From assembly GCA_965601455.1 (NCBI GenBank), contig OZ271831.1, positions 1,488,001-1,552,000 of the forward strand: a stretch of DNA of 64,000 nt, read 5' to 3'. Positions 33,788 to 42,993 of the stretch are shown piece by piece. The notes under the pieces were generated by a model. The model saw nothing but the letters and a program-made list of their open reading frames with translations, did no database searches and was not told where the DNA came from. The stretch comes from JANQEU01 sp965601455 (lineage in GTDB: Bacteria; Bacteroidota; Bacteroidia; Cytophagales; Cyclobacteriaceae). Position 1 is the first letter of the stretch, and every line of letters starts with the position of its first letter. The translations under genes were made by a program, and so were the position numbers.

Positions 33788-35512
33788 TCAGAAACCCTCG
33801 GCGTAATCGTCTCCTCGAGGATCAGCGGCCCCTTCGTAGGTACCATTTTCCAATCGAAGAATCGCGTCGATCTTCCCTAGACTTGTACGTCCTTCCAGTT
33901 CATGCTTCATATCCGTGAGTGCGATGGAATCCGCCTCACGGATATTTCCACGCTCATAAATGATTCTATCCGGAAGCCACTGACTGTGGAACCTGGGAGC
34001 TTCTACTGCCTCCTGCATGGTCATACCGTAATCAATTACATTGAGGATACTCTGGAAAACGGATGTTATGATTGTTGAACCTCCGGGTGTACCGGTAATC
34101 ATAAAAAGTTCATTGTCCTTTTCAACGATGGTTGGTGTCATGGAACTAAGCATACGTTTACCTGGCTCTATGGCATTTGCCTCTCCACCGACCAGTCCAA
34201 ACATATTGGGTACTCCTGGTTTAGCACTAAAGTCATCCATTTCATTATTCATAAAGAATCCGGCACCCTTCACCATTACTTTACAACCATAGTAAGCATT
34301 CAGTGTAGTTGTAATTGAAACAGCATTGCCTTCGCGATCCGCCACTGAGTAATGGGTGGTTTGCACACTTTCTATAATTTCCACTTCCCCCTCTTTGATG
34401 TCTTGGGAAGATGTTTTTTTGTTTCTTTTGATGGTTTTGTTTCTCTCCCGGTTGTACTCTCGCTTGGTAAGCATCTCCACGGGTACGGGATAAAAATCCG
34501 GATCTCCAAGGTAAGTAGCCCGGTCGGCATAAACTCGTCTTTCCAATTCTGTTTTTAAATGAATCATGGAAGCTGAATTATGCGGTTCCTTACCTAAGTT
34601 CATGTCTTCCGCCCCCTGCAATAGCTGAATTAACGCGACTCCTCCACTAGAGGGCGGCGGCATTGAGATAACCTTATGTCCCCTGTAAGTGGTGGTAAGC
34701 GGTTTTCTCCAGGCGGGTTCATACGCTTCAAGATCTGCTTTTAGAATCAGACCCCCACCTGCGAGCATTTCCCTTTCAATTTGATCCGCAACAATTCCTT
34801 TATAAAATCCATCGCGACCATTTTGCTGTATCTGAACAAAGGTTCCAACAAGTTCGGATTGCTTCACAATATCTCCAGCCTTCCAACCTTCAGGATTTAC
34901 AGTCCAGGGTGTATATCGATTTGCCTCCACGAAGTCTTCTTGTTTGTCGTTCAGGTTGTACGCTGCAATCTTCGTTAATGCATGCCCATTGTAAGCCAAT
35001 TCAATCGAGGGTTGTACCAAGTCTCCCCAAGGCATAGATCCGTATTTCTGATGTAAAGCCCACATTCCGGCGACAGATCCGGGAACACCTGCTGCTTTAT
35101 GTCCGAGACGACTTTTCATCGGTATGACATCACCATTCTTATCCAGGTACATATCTCTTGTGGCGTACTGGGGTGCCTTTTCCCGAAAGTCCAGAGAAGC
35201 GATGCTTCCATCCGATTCGCGAATAACTGCAAATCCTCCTCCACCGATATTACCTGCTTCTGGAAATACAACTTGCAAGGCGAAATGCACAGCGACTGCT
35301 GCATCAAATGCATTACCCCCCTTCCGAAGAATCTCTACACCAATCTTGGTCGCCAATGGATGAGTTGACGATACCATGGCGGAATCCCCTAAAGCTCCTC
35401 TTTTAATTCCAAAAGACGGATTGGGTGGTTGTTGACACCTTATCAAGATGACAGATAACAGCATAATGAATGCAATCATGCGGTTACTTCCGAGAAGTGA
35501 ATTGTGAATCAT
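33788..35512 (-). CDS. ggt: Gamma-glutamyltransferase (glutathione hydrolase)
   Basis: 574 residues, normal length for GGT. It is secreted, self-cleaving, and hydrolyses or transfers the gamma-glutamyl group of glutathione. Features: a hydrophobic leader with a possible lipobox-like LIRC, SSTHPLATKIGVEILRKGGN and AFDAAVAVHFALQV, NIGGGGFAVI, then the autocleavage site before the catalytic Thr in TTHYSVADREGNAVS (about residue 380), and SSMTPTIVEKD and GTPGGSTII in the small subunit. Start ATG at 35512; a second ATG 11 codons inside, nearer the leader, is possible. Divergent from the gene at 35847. Confidence 0.93.
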   Translation of the reverse strand: MIHNSLLGSNRMIAFIMLLSVILIRCQQPPNPSFGIKRGALGDSAMVSSTHPLATKIGVEILRKGGNAFDAAVAVHFALQVVFPEAGNIGGGGFAVIRESDGSIASLDFREKAPQYATRDMYLDKNGDVIPMKSRLGHKAAGVPGSVAGMWALHQKYGSMPWGDLVQPSIELAYNGHALTKIAAYNLNDKQEDFVEANRYTPWTVNPEGWKAGDIVKQSELVGTFVQIQQNGRDGFYKGIVADQIEREMLAGGGLILKADLEAYEPAWRKPLTTTYRGHKVISMPPPSSGGVALIQLLQGAEDMNLGKEPHNSASMIHLKTELERRVYADRATYLGDPDFYPVPVEMLTKREYNRERNKTIKRNKKTSSQDIKEGEVEIIESVQTTHYSVADREGNAVSITTTLNAYYGCKVMVKGAGFFMNNEMDDFSAKPGVPNMFGLVGGEANAIEPGKRMLSSMTPTIVEKDNELFMITGTPGGSTIITSVFQSILNVIDYGMTMQEAVEAPRFHSQWLPDRIIYERGNIREADSIALTDMKHELEGRTSLGKIDAILRLENGTYEGAADPRGDDYAEGF

Positions 35513-35617
35513 TCGACTAAAATAGTTTTTTTCATATCCATCGGAATATGATTTGATGGCAATCCAAGAGCTGTCATTCGAATCTTTCCGAGAATGGGGT
35601 TACTAAACTTCCATTAA

Positions 35618-35743
35618 TTGTATACAACTAAGTAAGTCATCGTCCTTTCACCAGCCGATGTGTTATTCATCATCAAAGACTTACACTTAGTAGATTAAAT
35701 GATTGGAAATTGTATAAGTGATTAACTATCAGCTTATACAATT
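35618..35743. repeat. Palindrome and inverted repeat sharing TTGTATA half-sites
   Basis: TTGTATACAA at 35618-35627 is a perfect 10-bp palindrome. AATTGTATAAG (35708-35718) and CTTATACAATT (35733-35743) form an exact 11-bp inverted repeat with a 14-bp spacer. All share the half-site TTGTATA, so three or four binding half-sites for one regulator are likely. They lie in the 334-bp gap between the divergent ggt and 267-residue-protein genes. The hairpin alternative is weak because no T-run follows. Confidence 0.6.
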
Positions 35744-35846
35744 GCTAGTATTAAACTAAAATTGGCTGGAATTTTTGTGTGTGGCACATCTATTCACTAA
35801 ATTCCCAAGTAATGTAACCTAGGAGTAACCGTAGTAGAAGAAGTTA

Positions 35847-36650
35847 ATGAAAACCGTATCTGAAGAAAACACGAACGTCACCATACCGAAAGGATATCGC
35901 GCTTATAAGATTAAAGGAGTAGACCAAACAATTATTGCCAGGAAAGGTGGTCCGAGTTCGGTTCAGATTAAATCGGGAGAGAATTTCAAAGAGCTAAGAA
36001 ACAATCAGAAGGAGTTCGGGGTAGCATCCATGATGTCCAAGGTCCTTCGTCAGTCCCTCTCTGATCGTATGTCTGAGATTTGTGCCACCTACACTTCAGG
36101 AAAGTTGACTGCTCAATTTAGGAATCTGGCAAAATATGAGGAAGGTCCGACGGGCAAACGTCCAATGAAATTGAGTAAACACGGACATCACCTATGTGGC
36201 TTTGAGTTTAATCCTGATGCACCTTATAAGAAGATTTTCGACGCGAAGTACTATGTTAAAGCTGGTTCCAGGAGAGGTCAGGTTATTCTTCATTTTCCTT
36301 CATTTGTTCCGGAAAAAGCATTTGACAAACCAGATACGGCCACGAATTTCAAGATCACATCAAGGTTGGTAGCTTTATCGGACTTTAGTTTCGATCCGCA
36401 TGGTAAGACTTACTGTGCCTCTAACGAGGAAATTCACGGAATGACCGGTTCCTATGAGAGTCCAATGTTACCATTATTGAAAATTCCGACAGAGCCCATG
36501 ACGGCTCAACTGAGCATCTCCAACATTCAACAAGTACAAGAAAACGTAGGATTGATATTGGTAATGGCTATTAGTTTTTATCAATATTCAGAAGGCCAGT
36601 TTCTGCATCTTCCTAAGCATAGTGCGATGCAGATTCACGAGGTGTATTAG
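35847..36650 (+). CDS. Uncharacterised Bacteroidota-specific protein family
   Basis: 267 residues, no signal peptide or membrane helix. The pattern is that of a family often present in many copies in Bacteroidota: an N-terminal IIARKGGPSSVQIK, LRNNQKEFGVASMMSKVLRQ, then HLCGFEFNPDAP, FPSFVPEKAF and TNFKITSRLVALSDFSFD, ending in a predicted strand-rich domain (LILVMAISFYQYSEGQ). I know no function or official name for it. Start ATG at 35847. It is preceded by the TTGTATA operator-like sites. The next gene starts 49 bp downstream. Confidence 0.7.
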   Translation: MKTVSEENTNVTIPKGYRAYKIKGVDQTIIARKGGPSSVQIKSGENFKELRNNQKEFGVASMMSKVLRQSLSDRMSEICATYTSGKLTAQFRNLAKYEEGPTGKRPMKLSKHGHHLCGFEFNPDAPYKKIFDAKYYVKAGSRRGQVILHFPSFVPEKAFDKPDTATNFKITSRLVALSDFSFDPHGKTYCASNEEIHGMTGSYESPMLPLLKIPTEPMTAQLSISNIQQVQENVGLILVMAISFYQYSEGQFLHLPKHSAMQIHEVY

Positions 36651-36699
36651 GCATACCTATGAAATATCCCTTCATCCTCCTTTTTCGTTAGCTAAGGAG

Positions 36700-37872
36700 A
36701 TGAAAGCAAGTTTTATCGGTTTCTTGTCGATCCTATTGGTTCCTATTATTTCTTATAGCCAGTCAAAACCAGCAGAGCTATATGAAGAGGCTAGAAAGCA
36801 ATATTACCTTGCCAATTATGTCGATGCGGCAGAAATAATAGACCGATATCTTCTTACGGAAAGAAATACTCAAGGATTTTATCTACAGGCGATGATCTGG
36901 GAAGCCATGGGGGAGAATATCCGGGCTATTAGTTCATTAACAAATGCTCTTTCCATTGATGGGGATCACATGGACGCTTACTTCAAGAGAGGTACAATTT
37001 TTTTTAATCTAGGGAATTATCATCAAGCCATTGATGACTTCACGACCCTATTGAATTATGGTGGAAATGGAGTGACCAACGCTGTTTATTTCAAGCTTGA
37101 TCCTATGGGTCAAGAACAAGTAGAGGTTTCATCGCTTGAATCAATGAAAGGTCAGGTCTATGCTTTACGTGGGTTGGCTCAGCAAGCCATTGGGGATCAT
37201 GATAAAGCAGAAAAGGACTTGAATAAAGCCATAAACTCGGATTCCACAGCGCAGTACTTTGTAAATCGGGGACTCTACTATAAGGAGATTGGCAGAAAAT
37301 CTCTTGCATTAAATGATTTACGAATGGCGGTCAATATAGATCCTAATCTGGTTATCGGATGGTATAACCTGATGTTATTGGATCCGGAGGAAGAAATACC
37401 TAAATCAGTGTTAGAAGAGGACTCCTTTTACCCGATGCTAGCCTACAGAGCGGTAGAAGCTCTTCAAGAACGTGATTTTGATTTATCGGAGGAGCTCTTT
37501 ACCCGAGCACTTGAATTGAAACCCGAGGATCCATTGATGCTTTTGAACATGGGGCGTTTGAAATACAATACCGGTGATTTCTCCGCTTCTATAGAATTCT
37601 TCAAGTATGCAATTTCCAAGGATCCTAGTCGCTTTGAGTCATATTACCTGATGGGAAATGCCTACTTTCAGTTGGAAGAATATACCCAGGCTGCCGCCTA
37701 CTATGAACTCTATCTGGTACGGGACAAAAGCAATGAAAACATCTGGTACAATGCGGCATTAGTTTACTTCGAGTTAGATGACATAGAAAGGGGTTGTGAA
37801 TGCCTTGAACGTGCCCTATCCAGGGGACTAATTATTTCTCCTACTTCATCGTTGCTTGAGAATTGCCGCTAG
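36700..37872 (+). CDS. Secreted tetratricopeptide repeat protein
   Basis: 390 residues from the ATG at 36700, which has AAGGAG just upstream, one of the few Shine-Dalgarno-like sites here; a longer reading has no support. Signal peptide about 1-20 (LVPIISYSQ). Tandem TPR units run through the protein: DAYFKRGTIFFNLGNYHQAI, VYALRGLAQQAIGDHDKAEK, LNMGRLKYNTGDFSASIEFF, ESYYLMGNAYFQLEEYTQAA, WYNAALVYFELDDIERGCEC. It probably serves as a periplasmic or outer-membrane interaction scaffold. Followed 30 bp later by the ACMSD gene; no functional link is evident. Confidence 0.85.
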   Translation: MKASFIGFLSILLVPIISYSQSKPAELYEEARKQYYLANYVDAAEIIDRYLLTERNTQGFYLQAMIWEAMGENIRAISSLTNALSIDGDHMDAYFKRGTIFFNLGNYHQAIDDFTTLLNYGGNGVTNAVYFKLDPMGQEQVEVSSLESMKGQVYALRGLAQQAIGDHDKAEKDLNKAINSDSTAQYFVNRGLYYKEIGRKSLALNDLRMAVNIDPNLVIGWYNLMLLDPEEEIPKSVLEEDSFYPMLAYRAVEALQERDFDLSEELFTRALELKPEDPLMLLNMGRLKYNTGDFSASIEFFKYAISKDPSRFESYYLMGNAYFQLEEYTQAAAYYELYLVRDKSNENIWYNAALVYFELDDIERGCECLERALSRGLIISPTSSLLENCR

Positions 37873-37902
37873 TGACCATTCGATTTTTACTATTTTTGTG
37901 GG

Positions 37903-38961
37903 ATGGCAAAGGCATCCCTGAAGATAGATATGCATACGCATATCATTCCAAGAAAGCTACCCAATTTTGCAGAAAAATTCGGTTACGGGGATTTTATTAG
38001 TCTTTTACATCATAAACCCGGCTATGCTCTAATGATGAAGGGGGATAAGTTTTTCCGGGAAATTGAGGAAAATTGCTGGGACGCAGAATTAAGAATCAAG
38101 GAGTATGAAAGTTACAATACCCGGCTTCAAGTAATTTGTACCATCCCGGTAATGTTCAGTTACTGGGCCAAACCCAATGATTGTTTGCAGCTGTCACAGT
38201 TTTTGAATGACGACATTGCTGAGACCTGTGAGAAATATCCTGACCACTACATTGGATTAGGGACTGTACCCATGCAGGATGTAGATCTCTCCATTCAGGA
38301 GTTGGAGCGTTGCAAGGAACTTGGTTTGCCAGGTGTTCAAATTGGGAGCAACATAAATGGACATAATCTAAGTAAGCCCAGATTCTTCGAGTTTTTTGAA
38401 GCCTGTGAGAAATTGAATATGGCTGTCTTAGTCCATCCCTGGGAAATGATGGGTTCCGGTCAAATTGAGAAGTATTGGCTTCCTTGGTTGGTGGGTATGC
38501 CTGCCGAGACTACACGGGCAATAACCTCCATGATTTTTGGTGGAGTATTTGCCAGATATCCCAAACTAAGAGTGTGTTTTGCTCATGCCGGAGGATCGTT
38601 CCTGCCCACGATAGGCCGTATAGAGCATGGATTTAACTGTCGCCCGGATCTTGTGGCAGTCCACAATAATGTTAACCCCAGAGACTATCTCGGAAAATTC
38701 TGGGTGGATTCAATCACGCATGACGACAAATTGTTGAAGTACGTTCTTGATATGATTGGTTCTGAAAAGGTTTGCCTGGGTTCTGACTATCCATTCCCTT
38801 TGGGAGATCTTGAGATCGGAAAATTTATCGAGGAAATGGATTTACCAGATGAGGACTTTGAAAATATAATGTACAAGTCCTCACTTGAATGGTTGGGTAT
38901 GGCCAATGATTCGGAAGATCAAAAGTTGAAAGAACTGATTGAAAACAGTTCAAACAATTGA
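37903..38961 (+). CDS. 2-Amino-3-carboxymuconate-6-semialdehyde decarboxylase (ACMSD)
   Basis: 352 residues, amidohydrolase superfamily. ACMSD decarboxylates the ring-opened product of 3-hydroxyanthranilate in kynurenine-pathway tryptophan breakdown. Zinc ligands: HTH in IDMHTHIIPRK (about 11-13), H in AVLVHPWEMMGSG (about 178), H in CFAHAGGSFLP (about 228) and D in CLGSDYPFPLG (about 295). WDAELRIKEYESYNTRLQVI is characteristic. A box TATTTTTG (37891-37898) sits only 4 bp before the ATG, so transcription might be leaderless. No other kynurenine genes are seen in the window. Confidence 0.88.
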   Translation: MAKASLKIDMHTHIIPRKLPNFAEKFGYGDFISLLHHKPGYALMMKGDKFFREIEENCWDAELRIKEYESYNTRLQVICTIPVMFSYWAKPNDCLQLSQFLNDDIAETCEKYPDHYIGLGTVPMQDVDLSIQELERCKELGLPGVQIGSNINGHNLSKPRFFEFFEACEKLNMAVLVHPWEMMGSGQIEKYWLPWLVGMPAETTRAITSMIFGGVFARYPKLRVCFAHAGGSFLPTIGRIEHGFNCRPDLVAVHNNVNPRDYLGKFWVDSITHDDKLLKYVLDMIGSEKVCLGSDYPFPLGDLEIGKFIEEMDLPDEDFENIMYKSSLEWLGMANDSEDQKLKELIENSSNN

Positions 38962-38962
38962 A

Positions 38963-39784
38963 CTAGTCTGTAAACCGATCAAAAAACTCTTTAGAGTCTT
39001 TAATATCTTCAATACCCAGTATCCAACAGGTTTCTGATAGATCGGAAAAGTCTACCCCGTTGGCACCTACCGCCTCATTATTGTACCTGCCATCAGCAGC
39101 GTTATACTTGAGCCCTAATTTGACTGCAAGAGACCATATTTTCAACAGATCAGAATCGGAAATATCCTTCCAACCCATGAAACCCGGTGTTCTGAAACCT
39201 GGTGTTCCATTTCCCACTGCATTTCCGTCCGGGATCCTAATGTAGTCTCCTGATTCCTTAACGATATTCAGAGCTTCTTTCGAGGTTACTTCTTCATTCC
39301 AATCGCTATGCTGTACCACATGAATACGATTTGAAGTATTTACATCTGGTAACTCCTTGTTCATTCGTTGAATAATGGAAGCGGAAAAATCTGATTGACC
39401 ACCATCTGCTATCCATATATCTCCTCCTTGTGATAGAGTTTCCCTAGCTATTTTCGAGACACGATTTACTGCCTGGTCCCAGTCCGTATGAGCGTCGGAC
39501 CATCTATCCTCTGGGAAAGCCAGCTCAAATAGTTCGTTTGGAGGAACATACAAACCTTCCTGAACTCCATATGCTCCCGCCACTGCATGATAGTTGATGT
39601 TTGAGTAATCGGAATGAGACATCAACGTTATAAGAGCGGCAGCAGCATGCAGATCATCAACATCAGTCTTACAATCAAAATTAGCCAGCAAGAAGTCCTT
39701 TTCGGGATTGAATCGATCATCTTGAATAGCAAACGAATTGAAGATTATCAGTGCTCCAAGCAGGACGGTCAGTTTGTACTTCAT
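38963..39784 (-). CDS. Secreted nucleoside-hydrolase-like protein
   Basis: 273 residues. Signal peptide 1-20 (ending SFAIQ). The start of the mature part, LLANFDCKTDVDDLHAAAAL, carries a DxxxDxDD cluster like the calcium-binding DxDxxxDD of inosine-uridine nucleoside hydrolases, and later come WIADGGQSDFSASI and RIPDGNAVGNGTPGF. It may be a divergent member of that fold, or of the DUF1593-type group, acting in the periplasm on an N-glycoside. The substrate is unknown. Its stop is 1 bp from the convergent ACMSD stop. Confidence 0.55.
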   Translation of the reverse strand: MKYKLTVLLGALIIFNSFAIQDDRFNPEKDFLLANFDCKTDVDDLHAAAALITLMSHSDYSNINYHAVAGAYGVQEGLYVPPNELFELAFPEDRWSDAHTDWDQAVNRVSKIARETLSQGGDIWIADGGQSDFSASIIQRMNKELPDVNTSNRIHVVQHSDWNEEVTSKEALNIVKESGDYIRIPDGNAVGNGTPGFRTPGFMGWKDISDSDLLKIWSLAVKLGLKYNAADGRYNNEAVGANGVDFSDLSETCWILGIEDIKDSKEFFDRFTD

Positions 39785-39833
39785 TGTTATTGACTTAATA
39801 AACGAAATATAACCAATGTATAACTAATTATCC

Positions 39834-40739
39834 TTAGTTGAATGACCGTCTAAAATCCAGTGGGGAGTAATTCGTTTTATTCTTGAATAGCCTACTGAAG
39901 GACTGGGAGTGCTCGAAGCCAAGGCTATAAGCGATCTCGCTGACCGATAGTTGAGTTGTAGAAAGCTTTTCTTTTGCCTTATCGATCAGTTTTAGATGAA
40001 TATGTTGTTGAGTATTCAATCCGGTTAAAGATTTCAATAGACCACCAAGATAATTTGGGGAAATATTCAGCTGATCTGAAATATCATTTACCTCTGGTAA
40101 CCCCACGCTAGCCAGATCATCGCGTTGGAAGTAGGCTCTTAGTATATCATCCAGCTTTCCCAGGATTTCATGATTAGATTTTTGTCTTGTGATGAACTGT
40201 CTTTGATAGTATCGATCTGCATAGTTTAGAAGCAACTCAATTTGTGCTACGATTATACTTTGACTGAATCGGTCGATATTTCCATGGTATTCTACCTGTA
40301 TATTTTTGAGGATCTTGATCATAGACTCCTCTTCCTTTTCAGACAAAAACAGGGCTTCATTCACGTGATATCCAAAAAAATCATACTCCCTGATCTTTTT
40401 AGCCAGTGAAGTGTTCCAAAGAAAATCCGGATGGATAAGTAGAATCCATCCGGTTGGTTTAGCTTGATCGATCAGTTTTGTTTTTATATTGAGCAACTGA
40501 CCTGGTGCTACAAACGACATTAAGCCTTCGTCAAAGTCGTAGGACTGTTGACCATACCTCAATTTTCCAGTCACCCCTCGTTTCAACGCAATTGAGTAGT
40601 TACCCTGTAGTATGGTTATCTCATCCTCGTGTTCAGGGTAATTGACCTGGCTGTAGTCGATTAAACTAACCAATGGGTGTTCCGGTTTAGGAAGGTTCGC
40701 TACTTTGTGGTAGTCACTAATGCTATTAATCCGATACAT
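39834..40739 (-). CDS. AraC family transcriptional regulator
   Basis: 301 residues. An N-terminal cupin-like sensor domain (about 30-130, with YDFDEGLMSFVAPGQLL and GWILLIHPDFLWNT) is typical of Bacteroidota AraC proteins. The C-terminal double HTH covers about 195-300: DISDQLNISPNYLGGLLKSL and SEIAYSLGFEHSQSFSRLFK with the closing NKTNYSPLDFRRSF. It lies 17 bp downstream of the SDR gene, so it is in the same operon and probably regulates it. The 12-bp palindrome upstream of the SDR gene may be an operator. Confidence 0.92.
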   Translation of the reverse strand: MYRINSISDYHKVANLPKPEHPLVSLIDYSQVNYPEHEDEITILQGNYSIALKRGVTGKLRYGQQSYDFDEGLMSFVAPGQLLNIKTKLIDQAKPTGWILLIHPDFLWNTSLAKKIREYDFFGYHVNEALFLSEKEEESMIKILKNIQVEYHGNIDRFSQSIIVAQIELLLNYADRYYQRQFITRQKSNHEILGKLDDILRAYFQRDDLASVGLPEVNDISDQLNISPNYLGGLLKSLTGLNTQQHIHLKLIDKAKEKLSTTQLSVSEIAYSLGFEHSQSFSRLFKNKTNYSPLDFRRSFN

Positions 40740-40756
40740 AGTAGATGTCGAATTTA

Positions 40757-41518
40757 CTACAACATTGTTCCTCCAGAAGCTTCAATTCTCTGACCCGTTA
40801 CCCAATGTCCATCGTCAGTACATAAGAACGCCACGATGCTGCCAATATCTTCCGCTTCACCAACTCGGCCCAACGCAGTAAGACTAGCAATCATTTTTCT
40901 TCTTTCTTCATTGTCTCTGTTTCCGCCACCTCCGAAGTCGGTTGCTACAGCTCCTGGAGCTACGACATTTGCTTTTATTCCTCTGTGTCCGAGTTCTTTA
41001 GCCAGGTAACGAGTGAAAACTTCAACACCGCCCTTCATTGAGGCATAGGCGGAGCAGTTTGGAAAGGTAAAGCGCGCGAGTCCTGATGAGATATTAATGA
41101 TACCTCCGTCGTCATTTATATGTGTTAGGGCTTTCTGAGTAAGAAAATAGACACCTTTTAGATGAATATTCATCATCTCATCAAACTGCTCTTCGGTTGT
41201 TTCATGAAACGGGGTGTAGAGTCCGGTCCCTGCGTTATTAATCAAATAGTCAAATCCAGATTTACCAAAATCTGACTGAAGTTTTGTGGAAAGACTTTCA
41301 TAGAACTCACTAAATGATGATGTTTTTCGAGTGTCTAATTGAAGAGCATCTCCTTTCACATCCTTTGAATTAATTTGCTCGACGACTTCTTCCGCAGCCT
41401 TCTTATTGCTGTGGTAGGTGATAATAACATCAAGTCCTTTTTCAGCGAGATTAATGGCTACGTCCCGGCCAATACCCCGGCTTCCTCCAGTTACTAATGC
41501 AATTTTTCTCTGTGTCAT
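40757..41518 (-). CDS. SDR family NAD(P)-dependent oxidoreductase
   Basis: 253 residues from the ATG at 41516-41518 (MTQRKIALVTGGSRGIG); a TTG reading would add 7 residues. Classical SDR features: TGGSRGIG cofactor loop (about 9-16), LINNAGTG (about 91-98), the catalytic Ser in INISSGLARFTF, and YASMK (about 154-158), completing Ser-Tyr-Lys. The C-terminal GRVGEAEDIGSIVAFLCTDD and WVTGQRIEASGG are typical of FabG-like reductases. The substrate cannot be told. First gene of a two-gene operon with an AraC regulator. Confidence 0.92.
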   Translation of the reverse strand: MTQRKIALVTGGSRGIGRDVAINLAEKGLDVIITYHSNKKAAEEVVEQINSKDVKGDALQLDTRKTSSFSEFYESLSTKLQSDFGKSGFDYLINNAGTGLYTPFHETTEEQFDEMMNIHLKGVYFLTQKALTHINDDGGIINISSGLARFTFPNCSAYASMKGGVEVFTRYLAKELGHRGIKANVVAPGAVATDFGGGGNRDNEERRKMIASLTALGRVGEAEDIGSIVAFLCTDDGHWVTGQRIEASGGTML

Positions 41519-41580
41519 AATAAATGTATTAAGACACAAAGCTCAGGCACTATGGTTTTTAAAATGTATCCGATTCAACC

Positions 41581-41592
41581 GGTTACGTAACC
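41581..41592. promoter_or_regulatory. 12-bp palindrome upstream of the SDR-AraC operon
   Basis: GGTTACGTAACC is a perfect 12-bp palindrome, 62 bp before the SDR ATG. On the minus strand it is overlapped by a TTTG and followed by a near-consensus -7 box TACATTTT, so it would sit between -33 and -7. A good operator candidate. Confidence 0.45.
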
Positions 41593-41624
41593 AAATCGTG
41601 TGTGGTCATAAGCAGACCAAACGA

Positions 41625-42230
41625 TTAATTCATTCCTTCGATTTCCTGAATCGCCTCTTCCACAAGGTTGGTCATCAGTTCTTCCTGCCCGGTAAGCTCA
41701 TGGAAACGGAGTTGAAATTGAATTAAAGTTTTATCAAGGTTCTCGATATCGTGTGATTCTGTATCGAAATAGTAGTCTAAAATTTTCATGAGAGTCCTCT
41801 CGGTCAGTATTTCTTGCATGGAATAGACGAAAGTAAGTTTTTGTATGGTTTCGTAGTCAAACTCAGAAATGATTTCGGTTGTCTTTGCGGACTCCCAGGC
41901 GGTGCTTGTCAGAATAGCGTCAATCAGCGATTCATTATTAGTCAAAATTCCAAGATTCAGGTAGTCATAGTTTTTCAGTTCCGCAACCAGACTGTCTTCG
42001 GTACCCAAAAGCATGCCATTAATCTTATCTCTTATTTCGATGTGCTTCACTTTCCAGGATTTGAGAATATACTGATTTCTATACAGTTCCTTTCTTATAC
42101 TCTCACGTGCGATTTCTTTCTTTTGACGCGTCTTGTAATCCTCAAATGATTGGTTGATGAATAGCGCGAAAAGAACACTAAAGACAATCAATAATCCGTC
42201 ACCAAAATGTTTTCCTATCTGAATTTTCAT
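41625..42230 (-). CDS. DUF6090-like membrane-anchored protein
   Basis: 201 residues. One hydrophobic helix near the N-terminus (about 10-27, DGLLIVFSVLFALFINQSFE) is followed by a long helical, charged domain. The combination of GKHFGDGLLIVFSVLFALFI, the KELYRNQYILKSW segment and the SLIDAILTSTAWESAKTTEI block resembles the DUF6090-type family frequent in marine Bacteroidota. Function unknown. Start ATG at 42230, with a 235-bp gap to the divergent cytochrome gene. It lies 106 bp upstream of the SDR gene on the same strand, but the palindrome and promoter in between suggest separate transcription. Confidence 0.6.
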   Translation of the reverse strand: MKIQIGKHFGDGLLIVFSVLFALFINQSFEDYKTRQKKEIARESIRKELYRNQYILKSWKVKHIEIRDKINGMLLGTEDSLVAELKNYDYLNLGILTNNESLIDAILTSTAWESAKTTEIISEFDYETIQKLTFVYSMQEILTERTLMKILDYYFDTESHDIENLDKTLIQFQLRFHELTGQEELMTNLVEEAIQEIEGMN

Positions 42231-42465
42231 ATCTAATTGATCTTTTTACAGGACAAGTTAAGAAGTGATTTGATGCAGAATTTAAACCATTTTTTTTATT
42301 CATTGAATGTCACGTTTTCGAGGCTCAACATAGAAATCAACCGAAAAATTAAAAAGGTAGAAACCTGATGAAATTCATAATCAGACCATATATTGTATCT
42401 TTTTTTGATCGATGATTTGGACTATATTAAGCCCAGATAATTCAGAACTTTTTAACTAAACAGTT

Positions 42466-42927
42466 ATGAAACCCTTATATGTAATACTTGCAGCTCTTGT
42501 TCTGGTAATTTATGCCTGTTCGACAGAAAACAAAGAGTCACAAACGGCAGACATTCCAAATGAGAAAAGCCTTGTAGCGTATGTTGAACTATCAGATCCT
42601 TTGGATCGCGAATTGATCCATCAAGGGACGGAAATATTTCTCAACAAATGTGCAAAGTGCCATACACTGGATACAGTTGAGTTTATTGTTCCAGCATTTG
42701 CAGGTGTGACCAACCGAAGGTCTCCCGAATGGATCATGAATATGATCATTAATGTAGATGAGATGCTAAAACAGGATCCCGTAGCTGCAGAATTACTAAG
42801 AAAGCACAAAAAGGTAATGCCTGATCCAGAACTTTCCGTAGATCAGGCCAGGGCAGTTCTGGAATTTTTCAGAAACAATGATCTTGAGCAACTAGGGGAG
42901 AAGGACCAGGGAGCGGAAGCCAAATAG
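42466..42927 (+). CDS. Mono-haem cytochrome c lipoprotein
   Basis: 153 residues. The signal peptide ends in a lipobox (LVIYACS, Cys about 18). The haem motif CAKCH is at about 62-66 and the likely axial methionine is in KVMPDPELS (about 125). Small class I cytochromes of this kind shuttle electrons at the outer face of the inner membrane or in the periplasm. It is monocistronic; partners are not encoded nearby. A 235-bp upstream region contains no clear -7 box. The lipid anchor is inferred from the lipobox. Confidence 0.87.
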   Translation: MKPLYVILAALVLVIYACSTENKESQTADIPNEKSLVAYVELSDPLDRELIHQGTEIFLNKCAKCHTLDTVEFIVPAFAGVTNRRSPEWIMNMIINVDEMLKQDPVAAELLRKHKKVMPDPELSVDQARAVLEFFRNNDLEQLGEKDQGAEAK

Positions 42928-42993
42928 GTCAACTATACTTTCCGGGTTTAATCTTCTATGTTCTAGTACCTTCTTATCGATCTCAGTAACCTC

